From Colivivens sp964452915 (lineage in GTDB: Bacteria; Bacteroidota; Bacteroidia; Bacteroidales; Bacteroidaceae): a stretch of DNA of 64,000 nucleotides. Shown here in pieces: positions 6,619 to 15,362 of the stretch. Numbering within the stretch: the first letter of the stretch is position 1; each line of letters starts with the position of its first letter. The position numbers and the translations under genes are program-made. The notes below the pieces were generated by a model. That model did not search any database. It had not been told where the DNA came from and saw nothing but the letters and a program-made list of their open reading frames with translations. The stretch covers positions 1 through 64,000 of the forward strand of contig CAYVNW010000010.1 of the NCBI GenBank assembly GCA_964452915.1, read 5' to 3'.

Positions 6619-7014
6619 TGGAGCTGGAGGGAATCGAACCCTCGTCCAAACAAGGAGACCATAAGCTTTCTACATGCTTAGTTTAGCTTTGGTTTTCGAG
6701 ATGCGGCATGGCCTAAACTACCGGACCGCATCCTTATCCTTTAAAATTCATTTGTGTCTCAAGGCAGACACAAACTATTCCCGATTTTGCTGCACCGCAA
6801 ATCTGAACGTCTCAGGAACAGGACTTTCAGGGCGATGTCCCGTCTCAATGTCTAACAAAGAGATAAAGTTGATCTACTATACTTCGATCAAGCTGCGAGA
6901 GCAAATGAATTGTTGCCAATTAAAATTTGCGTAAGATGAGATTAAAGAGCCATCCAACAACGCTCTGCATGCTTACTTACCACCTCGGCTTGCTGTCAAA
7001 TCCATGTCAACCCC
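6619..7014 (-). ncRNA. ssrA: tmRNA (transfer-messenger RNA)
   Basis: The 5' end GGGGTTGACATGGATTTGAC and the 3' T-arm/acceptor sequence (minus strand, 6650-6619) are diagnostic for tmRNA. The 7-bp acceptor pairs 7014-7008 with 6626-6620, including two G-U pairs, with discriminator A at 6619. CCA is not encoded. About 396 nt. It rescues stalled ribosomes, acting as alanyl-tRNA and then as mRNA for the tag at 6888-6917. A consensus promoter and a leader lie upstream, so the 5' end must be processed, presumably by RNase P. Confidence 0.95.
6888..6917 (-). other. tmRNA proteolysis-tag reading frame
   Basis: Minus strand GGC AAC AAT TCA TTT GCT CTC GCA GCT TGA encodes GNNSFALAA-stop. The terminal ALAA is the protease-recognition end typical of tags. 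The Ser-Phe before it replaces the more common Asn-Tyr. Confidence 0.85.
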
Positions 7015-7097
7015 GAGGACAAAGACCGGCAGGCTTCACAGCTTACCGGTCCTCTCATTAAAAAACAACAATTATAAAAAGTTTACTTATTCTGATG

Positions 7098-7128
7098 CAA
7101 AGTTATAATGAAGTTTTGTAATCACAAA
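7098..7128 (-). promoter_or_regulatory. ssrA promoter
   Basis: Minus strand TTTG (7128-7125), 19 bp, TAACTTTG (7105-7098). The roughly 80-nt leader before the mature 5' end contains a hairpin with arms GACCGG/CCGGTC. Confidence 0.8.
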
Positions 7129-7165
7129 ATTTTTAGCAGAGTTTTTTCCTTGCATTCCACTTTTT

Positions 7166-8149
7166 TTATAATATCCATAGTAAAACAGCCTCGATAAAGA
7201 CAGAAATTATCATTGTACATTCAACAATGAAACATATCTTAATGCTGATATACACATCTTGCATATTCAGCTGGCGGTTGTTACTACCTATATAAGGTTT
7301 ATAGAAAGCCTTGCCAAAATAGTCATGAGTGCCACCGAAACGGCAATTAAGGATACCTGCCAAAGCTGCTTCAGGCCAGCCAGAGTTTGGCGATGCATGC
7401 TGGTTGCCATATTTAAAGAGAAATCTGAACTTATCGGCTTTGTGCATAACAGGGCTAACCAATATTATCAAGAATGCCGTAATACGTGCCGGAACGTAAT
7501 TTGCCACATCATCTATGTGTGCAGCCCAACAGCCAAAATCCTTATACCGAGGCGTACGATAACCTATCATCGAATCAAGCGTGTTAACCATCTTGTACGC
7601 CAACATACCAGGAATTCCAAGTAACATAAGCCAAAATAAAGGTGCCACAACGCCGTCAGACAAGTTTTCAGCAAGAGTCTCAAGCGCTGCAGTGCGACAC
7701 TCTTGTATAGTCAACTTATCCGTATCTCTGCCTACAATTCTCGCTACTTGACGTCTGCCATCTTCCACACTTCGCTCTGTCGCCTTGAATACCAACATTA
7801 CCTCTTTGCGTAAAGTATGCCCTGCAAGACAAAAAAAGATAAGGACAGTAGATATCGTGACGAACAGAATATGCGACAGACACAATGAAAATGCAGCAAG
7901 CATATATATAGCATAATATACCATCGTTGCTATAATAAATACCAGTAGAATACTCGTCAAAGCGAAAATAGCACCTTTCATCTTACGACAACCACCGTTA
8001 TTAAGACGCTTCTCCCAAAAAGTAATCCACTTTCCAAATGCAACTACAGGATGCGGCAATTGTTCGGGGTCGCCAAACATGACATCCAAAGTCCATCCTG
8101 CAACGATCGGAAGTAAAATAATAAACAAATTACCTACTGCATTATCCAT
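7166..8149 (-). CDS. cbiB: Adenosylcobinamide-phosphate synthase CbiB
   Basis: 327 residues, family length. CbiB attaches (R)-1-amino-2-propanol O-phosphate (from CobD) to adenosylcobyric acid, giving adenosylcobinamide phosphate, at the inner membrane. The N-terminus GWTLDVMFGDPEQLPHPV is the CbiB signature, followed by several hydrophobic segments (about 50-105, 200-245 and the C-terminus). It is the last gene of the cobalamin run and its start overlaps the end of cobD by 16 bp, so translation is probably coupled. The naming clash with Pseudomonas cobD applies. Confidence 0.93.
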   Translation of the reverse strand: MDNAVGNLFIILLPIVAGWTLDVMFGDPEQLPHPVVAFGKWITFWEKRLNNGGCRKMKGAIFALTSILLVFIIATMVYYAIYMLAAFSLCLSHILFVTISTVLIFFCLAGHTLRKEVMLVFKATERSVEDGRRQVARIVGRDTDKLTIQECRTAALETLAENLSDGVVAPLFWLMLLGIPGMLAYKMVNTLDSMIGYRTPRYKDFGCWAAHIDDVANYVPARITAFLIILVSPVMHKADKFRFLFKYGNQHASPNSGWPEAALAGILNCRFGGTHDYFGKAFYKPYIGSNNRQLNMQDVYISIKICFIVECTMIISVFIEAVLLWIL

Positions 8150-9144
8150 TGTTGAATACCTTTTAAAAGCAAGTCATCCTCTGCCCTACTCTGTACAGCA
8201 ATTCTAAAGCATCCACAGTCAAGTCCCTCAAAGTTGCCCGCATCGCGAATAAGCAAATGGTACTCACTTTGTAGAAATGACTTTAGCGCAGATGCTTTGC
8301 CAATACGCAGACGACACAAAATCATATGTGAATCAGAAGGCCATACATCGATAACCCCCAAACGTTCCAGCTCTTTTGACACCCGCTCACGCTCTGACAT
8401 CAGTTCGCCTACATCAATCGTGTAATCTTCTTTATGTCGTATGAGGTAGTCGCCGGCATCAATAGCAATTTGGTTGACAGACCAAGGCATGCGTTGTAAA
8501 CGGATTTGCTGAAGTAAACCGCTATTAGCAGTAACATAGCCGATCCGTATGCCTGGAACAGAAAACATTTTCGTCAGAGAATGAAGAGTCAAGACATTAG
8601 GAAACTCACACAATTCACGTGTCTCCGGAAGAGGCTTACAAGTAAATGGAGCATAACTAGCATCAATCACAAACAACACAGATTTGTGCTCACTGATAAG
8701 ACTCATTAACTTATCCCGTTCAATTACTTGACCAGTAGGATTGTTGGGATTGCAAATCCACATCATCTGGGTATCGTTGGTAAGATTATCTAATGAATAC
8801 ACATTACATATCTTATGTTTATGAATGACGCATGCGTCTGCGTATTCAGAGAAAGTCGGTTGAAAAATAACAGACATATTCCCACGAAAAGTTTGTGCAA
8901 TTAGATAGATAGCCTCCGTAACGCCATTTGTCACCATTACTTCGTCTGGTTCAATACCAACGAGACGTGAAATTGATTTTTCCAAGCTGGCAGGCATCGG
9001 TTCAGGATAATGGATGACATTAGAAAGTTTGTCAGACAAATAACTAAAAAGTTTGCCGTGATTAAAATGATTATAAATATTTGAGCTGAAATTAATATCT
9101 ATTTTATCATACTTATATGTATCGTCCCCATGTCCAAGTATCAT
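8134..9144 (-). CDS. cobD: L-threonine-O-3-phosphate decarboxylase CobD
   Basis: 336 residues, class I/II PLP fold related to histidinol-phosphate aminotransferase. It makes the aminopropanol phosphate linker used by CbiB. Visible are the substrate segment NFSSNIY (18-24), CNPNNPTG (131-138), the DASYAPF strand (161-167) and the PLP lysine in HSLTK (K192). Position between cobQ and cbiB favours CobD over a histidine-pathway enzyme. It begins 15 bp after cobQ. Confidence 0.9.
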   Translation of the reverse strand: MILGHGDDTYKYDKIDINFSSNIYNHFNHGKLFSYLSDKLSNVIHYPEPMPASLEKSISRLVGIEPDEVMVTNGVTEAIYLIAQTFRGNMSVIFQPTFSEYADACVIHKHKICNVYSLDNLTNDTQMMWICNPNNPTGQVIERDKLMSLISEHKSVLFVIDASYAPFTCKPLPETRELCEFPNVLTLHSLTKMFSVPGIRIGYVTANSGLLQQIRLQRMPWSVNQIAIDAGDYLIRHKEDYTIDVGELMSERERVSKELERLGVIDVWPSDSHMILCRLRIGKASALKSFLQSEYHLLIRDAGNFEGLDCGCFRIAVQSRAEDDLLLKGIQQWIMQ

Positions 9145-9159
9145 ATTTTTTTAATGCTA

Positions 9160-10605
9160 TTATTTTTCACTTAAAATTTCATACACCTTATTAATATCAA
9201 CATACTTACGGACATGATCTGCGAGCAAGTCATACTGATGATTTTTGAAATCCTCCGCATCCATCTGCTCGATATTAGTTTTAATAATGTCCCTCAAAAT
9301 ATAATTGATAACAGCAGGATTATCAAGAAAACCATGTATGTAAGTACCTATACAATTGTCTACCTCAACAATCTTTTTATTCGTAGTACTCCGTCCTTGA
9401 TGAATCTCGTATCCTTTACATACCGCTCCATTAAATTCAAATGTAACCTGTCGTGTAGATTTGTCTGGCGTTATTACAGTAGATATTGGCAGCAGACCCA
9501 AACCAGGCAACATTGGAATGTTTCCTTCAATGCCATTGGGATCATTAACAGACTGTCCGAGCATCTGATAACCACCGCATATTCCTACTATGCGCGTACC
9601 ATTCTTGTGTGCCCGCATGATAGATTGCGCCACTCCGTTGCGCCTCAACTCATACAAATCGTCTATAGTGGATTTGGTTCCTGGCAAAATGATAATATCT
9701 GCAGCCTCAATATCATTGGTGTTATTAGTATAAAACAAGTTGACCTGTTCATTACGCTCCAAAGTGTCGAAATCAGTGAAATTAGACATATGACGCAACA
9801 AGACAACTGCGATATTAATTTTCTGTGCCTGCAACGTTCTGTTTTTAGTTTGGAGTTGTACACTATCCTCTTCTTCAATAGATATATCCTTAAACATTGG
9901 CACAACACCCAAAACAGGAACTTCACATATATCCTCAAGAATATTCCTACCAGATTCGAACAAGCGGATATCTCCACGAAATTTGTTCACTATTATTCCC
10001 TTTATAAGTTTCCGGTCTGCTTCATTCTGTAACATAACACTACCATAACAAGATGCGAACACACCACCTCGGTCGATGTCAGCAACTAAAATTACATCAG
10101 CACCGGCATAACGTGCCATAGGCATATTCACTAAATCTGTATCACGCAAGTTCAGTTCAGAAACACTTCCCGCCCCTTCCATCACAATGGGATTGTATTT
10201 CGCCGACAAACGGTCAAATGCAGCATGGGCCTGTGAACGTAGTTCGTCGCGTCCTTCGTTTCGAAAATAATCGTACGCAGAACGGTTTCCAATTGGTTTT
10301 CCATTAAGGACCACTTGCGTTGTATGTTCTGAAGTCGGCTTTAGCAAAATCGGATTCATGTCAGTAGAACACCGCACACCCGCTGCCTCAGCTTGGACGG
10401 CCTGTGCACGTCCTATTTCAAAACCATCAGGAGTAGCATATGAGTTCAACGCCATATTTTGAGCCTTAAACGGCGCAGGACGAAAACCATCTTGATGAAA
10501 AATACGACAGAACGCAGTAGCAAGTACACTTTTCCCCACATCACTACCAGTGCCGGCAAACATCACAGGATGCAATGTTCGTGTATTAACCTTGGATTGT
10601 ATCAT
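9160..10605 (-). CDS. cobQ: Cobyric acid synthase CobQ/CbiP
   Basis: 481 residues from the ATG at 10605, which overlaps the cobS stop as ATGA; a start four codons further up is less likely. The enzyme amidates four side chains of adenosylcobyrinic acid a,c-diamide using glutamine and ATP. The N-terminal dethiobiotin-synthetase-like P-loop is TGSDVGKS. The class I glutaminase domain has the nucleophile Cys in GICGGYQML and the His in YEIHQG. Full length, no defects. Confidence 0.94.
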   Translation of the reverse strand: MIQSKVNTRTLHPVMFAGTGSDVGKSVLATAFCRIFHQDGFRPAPFKAQNMALNSYATPDGFEIGRAQAVQAEAAGVRCSTDMNPILLKPTSEHTTQVVLNGKPIGNRSAYDYFRNEGRDELRSQAHAAFDRLSAKYNPIVMEGAGSVSELNLRDTDLVNMPMARYAGADVILVADIDRGGVFASCYGSVMLQNEADRKLIKGIIVNKFRGDIRLFESGRNILEDICEVPVLGVVPMFKDISIEEEDSVQLQTKNRTLQAQKINIAVVLLRHMSNFTDFDTLERNEQVNLFYTNNTNDIEAADIIILPGTKSTIDDLYELRRNGVAQSIMRAHKNGTRIVGICGGYQMLGQSVNDPNGIEGNIPMLPGLGLLPISTVITPDKSTRQVTFEFNGAVCKGYEIHQGRSTTNKKIVEVDNCIGTYIHGFLDNPAVINYILRDIIKTNIEQMDAEDFKNHQYDLLADHVRKYVDINKVYEILSEK

Positions 10606-11402
10606 ATCACAATACAAATTGACAAATAAAAAACGACTTCAGTTATTATAAAGCAAGCACCACAGCAATCACCTGTATACCCTTTAAGACGTTTATACAT
10701 TAGTAAGAACAATAAAAGACTGCAGCAAGCAGACGGCACAATACAAATCAAGATCAGAGGATATAAACATGCAGCGAAAAGCAATGGTATCAAGCCGAAA
10801 AATACACTTACGATTCGTTCCCAAACCGGAGTTCGAGAATATATCAGTTTATTTTTCGACTCTGTCTCAGTCCGTGCATAAGGCAGAACATCAACAATAA
10901 TAGAACTGAGCAACTTGCTTGAGGTATCGGCAGCAATCATAAAGAATGGAATACTATTTTGTGTAATATTTGCTATATTGCAGAGCAAACAACAAATAAG
11001 GACGAAATAGACTATGAGTCCAAGAACCCCATAAGTACCTATATGAGAATCCTTCATTATGGCCAACGTACTTTGACGGTCAGATCCACCACCAAAACCG
11101 TCACAAAAGTCAGCAAATCCATCCTCATGTAATGCACCAGTCAGCAAGATTCTACTAAGTAAGGACAAAACGACAGCAACCGACACAGGCAAACTGCATG
11201 CAGTTGCAACAAGAAACACAAGAGCCATAATACCACCCGTCAACCAACCCGCCATCGGCCATAGTGGCACTACTCTTTCATAATACTCCTTCTCAACCGT
11301 TACTATCCTCCAAAGAGGCAGACGAGTAAAGAAGGTAAAAGCCGCAACTATACGCTTAGAAATATTTAGTAATGTTTGCATGTTCGAAGTTATCCATTTC
11401 AT
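10602..11402 (-). CDS. cobS: Adenosylcobinamide-GDP ribazoletransferase CobS
   Basis: 266 residues, or 259 from the ATG at 11381. It joins adenosylcobinamide-GDP and alpha-ribazole (phosphate) to make cobalamin at the membrane. The FTRLPL segment, HEDGFADFCDGFGGG (metal-binding acidic motif) and several hydrophobic helices are characteristic. The start overlaps the cobT end by 26-47 bp, unusually long but common in tightly packed operons. Either start is possible. Confidence 0.92.
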   Translation of the reverse strand: MKWITSNMQTLLNISKRIVAAFTFFTRLPLWRIVTVEKEYYERVVPLWPMAGWLTGGIMALVFLVATACSLPVSVAVVLSLLSRILLTGALHEDGFADFCDGFGGGSDRQSTLAIMKDSHIGTYGVLGLIVYFVLICCLLCNIANITQNSIPFFMIAADTSSKLLSSIIVDVLPYARTETESKNKLIYSRTPVWERIVSVFFGLIPLLFAACLYPLILICIVPSACCSLLLFLLMYKRLKGYTGDCCGACFIITEVVFYLSICIVI

Positions 11403-12402
11403 TAATCATATTTACTGCAGATTGCACTATCGGATAAGCACACAGCGCTCCAGTCCCTTCACCAAGTCGCATTCCTAAATTCAACAAAGGTTTAACGCCC
11501 ATTGCATCAAGCATCAACTTATGCCCGCCTTCATCTCCGCAATGGCCAAATACAGCATAGTCCATCACAGCAGGTTCGATATGAGAAGCCGCAAGCATAC
11601 ATGCAGACATAATAAAGCCGTCAACTAAGATAATCATTTCATGCTCTGCTGCACGTAACATGCCGCCTATAGAGGCTGTCATTTCAAAACCTGCAAAATA
11701 GCGGATAGTATCACTAATGCTATAATCTTTCCTAATATTAGAAGACAAGAAGTTGTCCACAGCTTTCTGCAATACATAGTATTTATGTTGGATTCCGGAT
11801 TCGTTTAGGCCACTACCTGCACCGACACATTGCAAAAGCGGAATGTCGAGAAAAAAGTGCATGAGTATACTTGAAGGGGATGTGTTTGCAATACCCATTT
11901 CACCAAAGCAAATGACATTACATCCTTCTGCAAAACATTCATCGACCAGTTGTTGACCTACCGATTGTGATTTATTCCATTCCAGTTCATTCATCGCCGG
12001 CCCATAAAGAAAATTGCGAGTTCCATGAGCGATTTTCCGGTTAATGATGTTCGGGCATTTTACAGGATCGAAGTCATAGTCCACACCGACATCCACAATT
12101 TTTAATTCAAAGCCATGTTGTCTGCAAAACATATTCACACCTCCACCTCCCTTTCCATAATTAATCATTTGCTGCCACGTAACTTCACGAGGAGATAAAG
12201 AAACGCCTTCGTGTTCAATTCCATGATCACCACCAAATAGAACGTGACACGGATGACGCAGGCCAGGTGTAAGAGAGTGTTGAATCAATCCAATTTGCAA
12301 AGCGAGACTTTCCAATCTTCCCAACGATCCTTTTGGCTTATTAAGATTGTCGATCTTGTCTTGCAGCGCAGGTATAAGAGTTTTATCTGTTGCATGTATC
12401 AT
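11356..12402 (-). CDS. cobT: Nicotinate-nucleotide-dimethylbenzimidazole phosphoribosyltransferase CobT
   Basis: 348 residues. It activates the lower-ligand base to alpha-ribazole phosphate. Family marks are KPKGSLGRLE near the N-terminus, FGGDHG, the GEMGIANTSPSS loop and the C-terminal RLGEGTGA with the catalytic Glu. It starts 7 bp after cobU. No bluB is in the window, so dimethylbenzimidazole or another base must come from elsewhere. Confidence 0.94.
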   Translation of the reverse strand: MIHATDKTLIPALQDKIDNLNKPKGSLGRLESLALQIGLIQHSLTPGLRHPCHVLFGGDHGIEHEGVSLSPREVTWQQMINYGKGGGGVNMFCRQHGFELKIVDVGVDYDFDPVKCPNIINRKIAHGTRNFLYGPAMNELEWNKSQSVGQQLVDECFAEGCNVICFGEMGIANTSPSSILMHFFLDIPLLQCVGAGSGLNESGIQHKYYVLQKAVDNFLSSNIRKDYSISDTIRYFAGFEMTASIGGMLRAAEHEMIILVDGFIMSACMLAASHIEPAVMDYAVFGHCGDEGGHKLMLDAMGVKPLLNLGMRLGEGTGALCAYPIVQSAVNMINEMDNFEHANITKYF

Positions 12403-12409
12403 CGTCTCT

Positions 12410-12925
12410 TCATTTAATCTTTACGTCTATACCACTAATCATAAGAATGACCTCATTTGCTTTTCCTGCAATATACTGATTAAGCCATCCAAGCAAGTCT
12501 GTGAATGAACGCTGCAAAGTATTTGCGCTAATTCCACCCATTCCAATTTCGTTAGTTACAAATATAAAAGTGGCGTCTTGCGACGTAAACTTATCGAATT
12601 CATTCTGTAACTCTTTAAGTACAATATCAACATTAGGTTCTTCGTTATTAGAATAAAAAAAGTTCGTTGCCCATAACGTACAACAATCAATTAACACGAC
12701 ACGTCCTTCAACATTATGATTGCTTAAATACTTTTCCTCTTCAATATTAATCCATTGAAGTCCACGTCTTTCTTTATGACGTTCCACTCGCTGACGGAAC
12801 TCATCATCCCATATGTGAGCGGTCGCTATATATACTGGATTGGCAGATAACGAAAGTGCCAGTTCCTCAGCGAAAGAACTCTTTCCCGACCTTTGCCCGC
12901 CTGTTATTAGAATGATTTTCCTCAT
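12410..12925 (-). CDS. cobU: Adenosylcobinamide kinase/guanylyltransferase CobU
   Basis: 171 residues. It phosphorylates adenosylcobinamide and transfers GMP to it, giving the CobS substrate. P-loop GGQRSGKS (9-16); ERHKERRG carries His50, matching the guanylylated His of the family. First gene after a 159-bp gap with a promoter, so it heads the late block (cobU, cobT, cobS, cobQ, cobD, cbiB). Confidence 0.93.
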   Translation of the reverse strand: MRKIILITGGQRSGKSSFAEELALSLSANPVYIATAHIWDDEFRQRVERHKERRGLQWINIEEEKYLSNHNVEGRVVLIDCCTLWATNFFYSNNEEPNVDIVLKELQNEFDKFTSQDATFIFVTNEIGMGGISANTLQRSFTDLLGWLNQYIAGKANEVILMISGIDVKIK

Positions 12926-13044
12926 ACATTAATTATTAATACATCTAACATGAAACATTTTGAATTATATTGAATTCAATCTTGATACTCCAATCTTGGT
13001 CCGAGAAATACAGATAGCGATTTTCAAATTATCATTATTGACTA

Positions 13045-13076
13045 CAAAGATACACATTTACATGCAAACTTACAAG
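13045..13076 (-). promoter_or_regulatory. Promoter upstream of cobU
   Basis: Minus strand TATCTTTG (13052-13045) with CTTG (13076-13073) 20 bp upstream. No cobalamin riboswitch is visible between it and cobU, so the late genes may be partly uncoupled from B12 repression. Confidence 0.55.
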
Positions 13077-13084
13077 AATACCGT

Positions 13085-13678
13085 TCAACATAGATCAGGA
13101 AAGAACGGGAAAGGGGTGTTATGATCACACATTTGTTCTGCCCAATACCAATGAGTATATCCGGCAAATACATTCTTGTATCTGTAAATAGCAGTATCAA
13201 CAGGCTTGCCCAACGCTGTACTTTGTAATTTAAATTCAGTTACGTCAGAAGTTAGCGGACAACGCCGCAAGGAAGAATAATGGAACTCATGTCCGTGCAT
13301 AGCCTTACCATTCCACACCATTTGCCTATAGCCAAGATGAAGATGCGAAGCCTCCATCGTCGCCTCAAACGGAAAGACGCCACACAATTGATAGTCATCT
13401 ATTTTACGGCAAAGATACATAAATCCGCCACATTCGGCAAATATATGTCCTCCGTCCTCAGCATAATCCGCAATGAGTCGGATCATATCTGTATTTGAAG
13501 ACAATCCCATGCCAAACAATTCTGGATAACCGCCAGGCAAATAGAGCATGTCACATTTAGGAAACGACCTGTCATGTAATGGAGAAAACGGGATAACACT
13601 ACCGATTCGTTTCAAGGCATCAATATTTGCCCGATATGTAAAATTGAACGCCTCATCTTCAGCTACACATATTATCAT
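13085..13678 (-). CDS. cbiA: Cobyrinic acid a,c-diamide synthase CbiA, glutaminase half
   Basis: 197 residues covering the C-terminal glutamine amidotransferase domain of CbiA: AEDEAFNFTYRAN, the FAECGGFMYL nucleophile Cys and the YTHWYWA His region. CbiA is normally one chain of about 430-460 residues that amidates the a and c side chains of cobyrinic acid. Here the domain has its own ATG overlapping the stop of the synthetase half as ATGA. It is either a genuine split subunit made by coupled translation, or a frameshift in the interdomain linker. The domain itself looks intact. Confidence 0.88.
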   Translation of the reverse strand: MIICVAEDEAFNFTYRANIDALKRIGSVIPFSPLHDRSFPKCDMLYLPGGYPELFGMGLSSNTDMIRLIADYAEDGGHIFAECGGFMYLCRKIDDYQLCGVFPFEATMEASHLHLGYRQMVWNGKAMHGHEFHYSSLRRCPLTSDVTEFKLQSTALGKPVDTAIYRYKNVFAGYTHWYWAEQMCDHNTPFPFFPDLC

Positions 13679-14352
13679 AATGAAATAATTTTATCAATGT
13701 CAACATTCGCCTCGATCTCATCTGTCACCATCGTTATAAGTTGTTCCATACTTTCACGTTCAGACACAGTCAAACCTAAATGGCGGTTGGGAACTACAAT
13801 ATTAAGGTTTTTCCGTATGTATCCTAAGCTTTCTACTCCTGCATCATTGCATGCATCACGTAACAATCTGTAATGATTGTCGGAAGCGACCATGTTAAAT
13901 ACAAGACCCTTTATATTTAGTCGTGGACAAAAGTGCTTATAGCCATAAATGATTGGTGCGACACTATAAGCAGATGATTTTGCATTAATCAATAAAACGA
14001 CAGGAGCGCCAAGGAGCACTGCTATTTCCGCACTGCTTCCTTTTGACTTGTCGTAACCATCAAACAGTCCCATAACCCCCTCAATGACACTTATGTCCGT
14101 ACCCGATGAATAATATCTGACGAGATTGCGCACATGGTCAGCAGAAGACAAAAAAGTATCAAGATTTACCGATTGTCTGCCAGCTGCAATAGAATGAAAC
14201 ATAGGATCAATATAATCCGGCCCACATTTGAAAGGTTGAACAATAAGACCACGATTACTTAGTGCACGTAATAACCCTATTGTAAATGTTGTCTTGCCAC
14301 TATTTGACGATGCGGCACCAATAAGCAATTGATTTAACATACAACAATTCAT
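13675..14352 (-). CDS. cbiA: Cobyrinic acid a,c-diamide synthase CbiA, ATP-binding half
   Basis: 225 residues, the N-terminal dethiobiotin-synthetase-like domain. P-loop GAASSNSGKTT (12-22), KCGPDYIDPMFH, EGVMGLFDGY and the GLVFNMV strand are CbiA features. It ends at DKIISL, where the linker to the glutaminase domain should start. Its ATG overlaps the permease stop (ATGA). With the following ORF it accounts for nearly all of CbiA, lacking only a short linker. Confidence 0.88.
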   Translation of the reverse strand: MNCCMLNQLLIGAASSNSGKTTFTIGLLRALSNRGLIVQPFKCGPDYIDPMFHSIAAGRQSVNLDTFLSSADHVRNLVRYYSSGTDISVIEGVMGLFDGYDKSKGSSAEIAVLLGAPVVLLINAKSSAYSVAPIIYGYKHFCPRLNIKGLVFNMVASDNHYRLLRDACNDAGVESLGYIRKNLNIVVPNRHLGLTVSERESMEQLITMVTDEIEANVDIDKIISL

Positions 14353-15362
14353 TTTTTTCTTAATAATACCGACAACGCAACAGGGGCACCTATAAGTGCA
14401 GTAACCGAATTAATAGGAAGAGCACCCTCAAATCCCGGAAGACGTGCAATCAGATTACAGAGTAGAGCCAAAGACATTCCACAGAATAGAGTTGAAGGCA
14501 AAAGGACACGGTGGTCTGCAGTATTAAACAATCCCCTGCATATATGTGGAACAGCAAGTCCGAGGAACATTATTGGACCGCAATATGCAGTGACAATCGC
14601 AATAAGAATGCCCGCAGAAGAAATAATCAACAGACGTGCCCGTTTTAAGTTGATTCCCAAACTTAAAGCATATTGTTCGCCAAGCAGTAAAATATTAAGA
14701 GGTTTGACAAGGAGCATAGTGAAAGGCAGTATAAGTGCCATGATACCAACAAAGACATAAACTTGACCACCGGAAACTCTTGCAAAACTTCCTAAGCCCC
14801 ATATAACATATGCACGTATATCCTCCTCACTACTGAAATACTTTAGAACACCTATAATAGCAGAAGCAATGTAACCTATTAGTACTCCGACAATCAGAAG
14901 CGTAACATTGTTTTCCAACTTTTGTGACAGGAATACAATCAAAAGCATTACGCTCATCGCTCCCATTACAGCAGAAAGAGTAAGAGCCGCATTTCCCACA
15001 ACTCCAAAATGCGTCATCAATCCTCCACCGATACTACCACTAAGCAGTACGACAAAGGCAACTCCAAGACTTGCAGCACTTGAAATTCCCAAAACAGAAG
15101 GACCGGCAAGAGGATTATGGAATACTGTTTGCATTTCCAATCCGGCAACCGACAATCCTGCACCGCAGGCCATTGCCGTCAGAGTTTGCGGCAGACGTGT
15201 CATCTTCACTATATTTGTCCAGACTTCAGAATGAACATCTCCTGCGAATAAGATAAAAACAACATCCTTGAATGGGATGTATACCGAGCCAATCGCTAAA
15301 TTGAGAATAGCGAACAGCGGAATGCTCACGATGAGCATTATCATTATACTTGTGCGTCGCAT
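14349..15362 (-). CDS. FecCD/BtuC-family ABC transporter permease
   Basis: 337 residues, about ten hydrophobic segments, with PLAGPSVLGISS and GLAVPHICR typical of BtuC/FecCD permeases. It should form the inner-membrane channel for a corrinoid, cobalt chelate or siderophore; the cobalamin genes around it favour a corrinoid. It overlaps cbiJ-cbiD by 19 bp and cbiA by 4. The substrate-binding protein is nine genes upstream (25364-26503). No ATP-binding subunit is in the window. Confidence 0.85.
   Translation of the reverse strand: MRRTSIMIMLIVSIPLFAILNLAIGSVYIPFKDVVFILFAGDVHSEVWTNIVKMTRLPQTLTAMACGAGLSVAGLEMQTVFHNPLAGPSVLGISSAASLGVAFVVLLSGSIGGGLMTHFGVVGNAALTLSAVMGAMSVMLLIVFLSQKLENNVTLLIVGVLIGYIASAIIGVLKYFSSEEDIRAYVIWGLGSFARVSGGQVYVFVGIMALILPFTMLLVKPLNILLLGEQYALSLGINLKRARLLIISSAGILIAIVTAYCGPIMFLGLAVPHICRGLFNTADHRVLLPSTLFCGMSLALLCNLIARLPGFEGALPINSVTALIGAPVALSVLLRKK

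Noticed and set aside
6674..6934. ORF on the plus strand
   Set aside because: Lies inside the tmRNA gene on the opposite strand.
9214..10032. 272-codon ORF opposite cobQ
   Set aside because: Shadow of cobQ with no recognisable motif and an unnatural composition.
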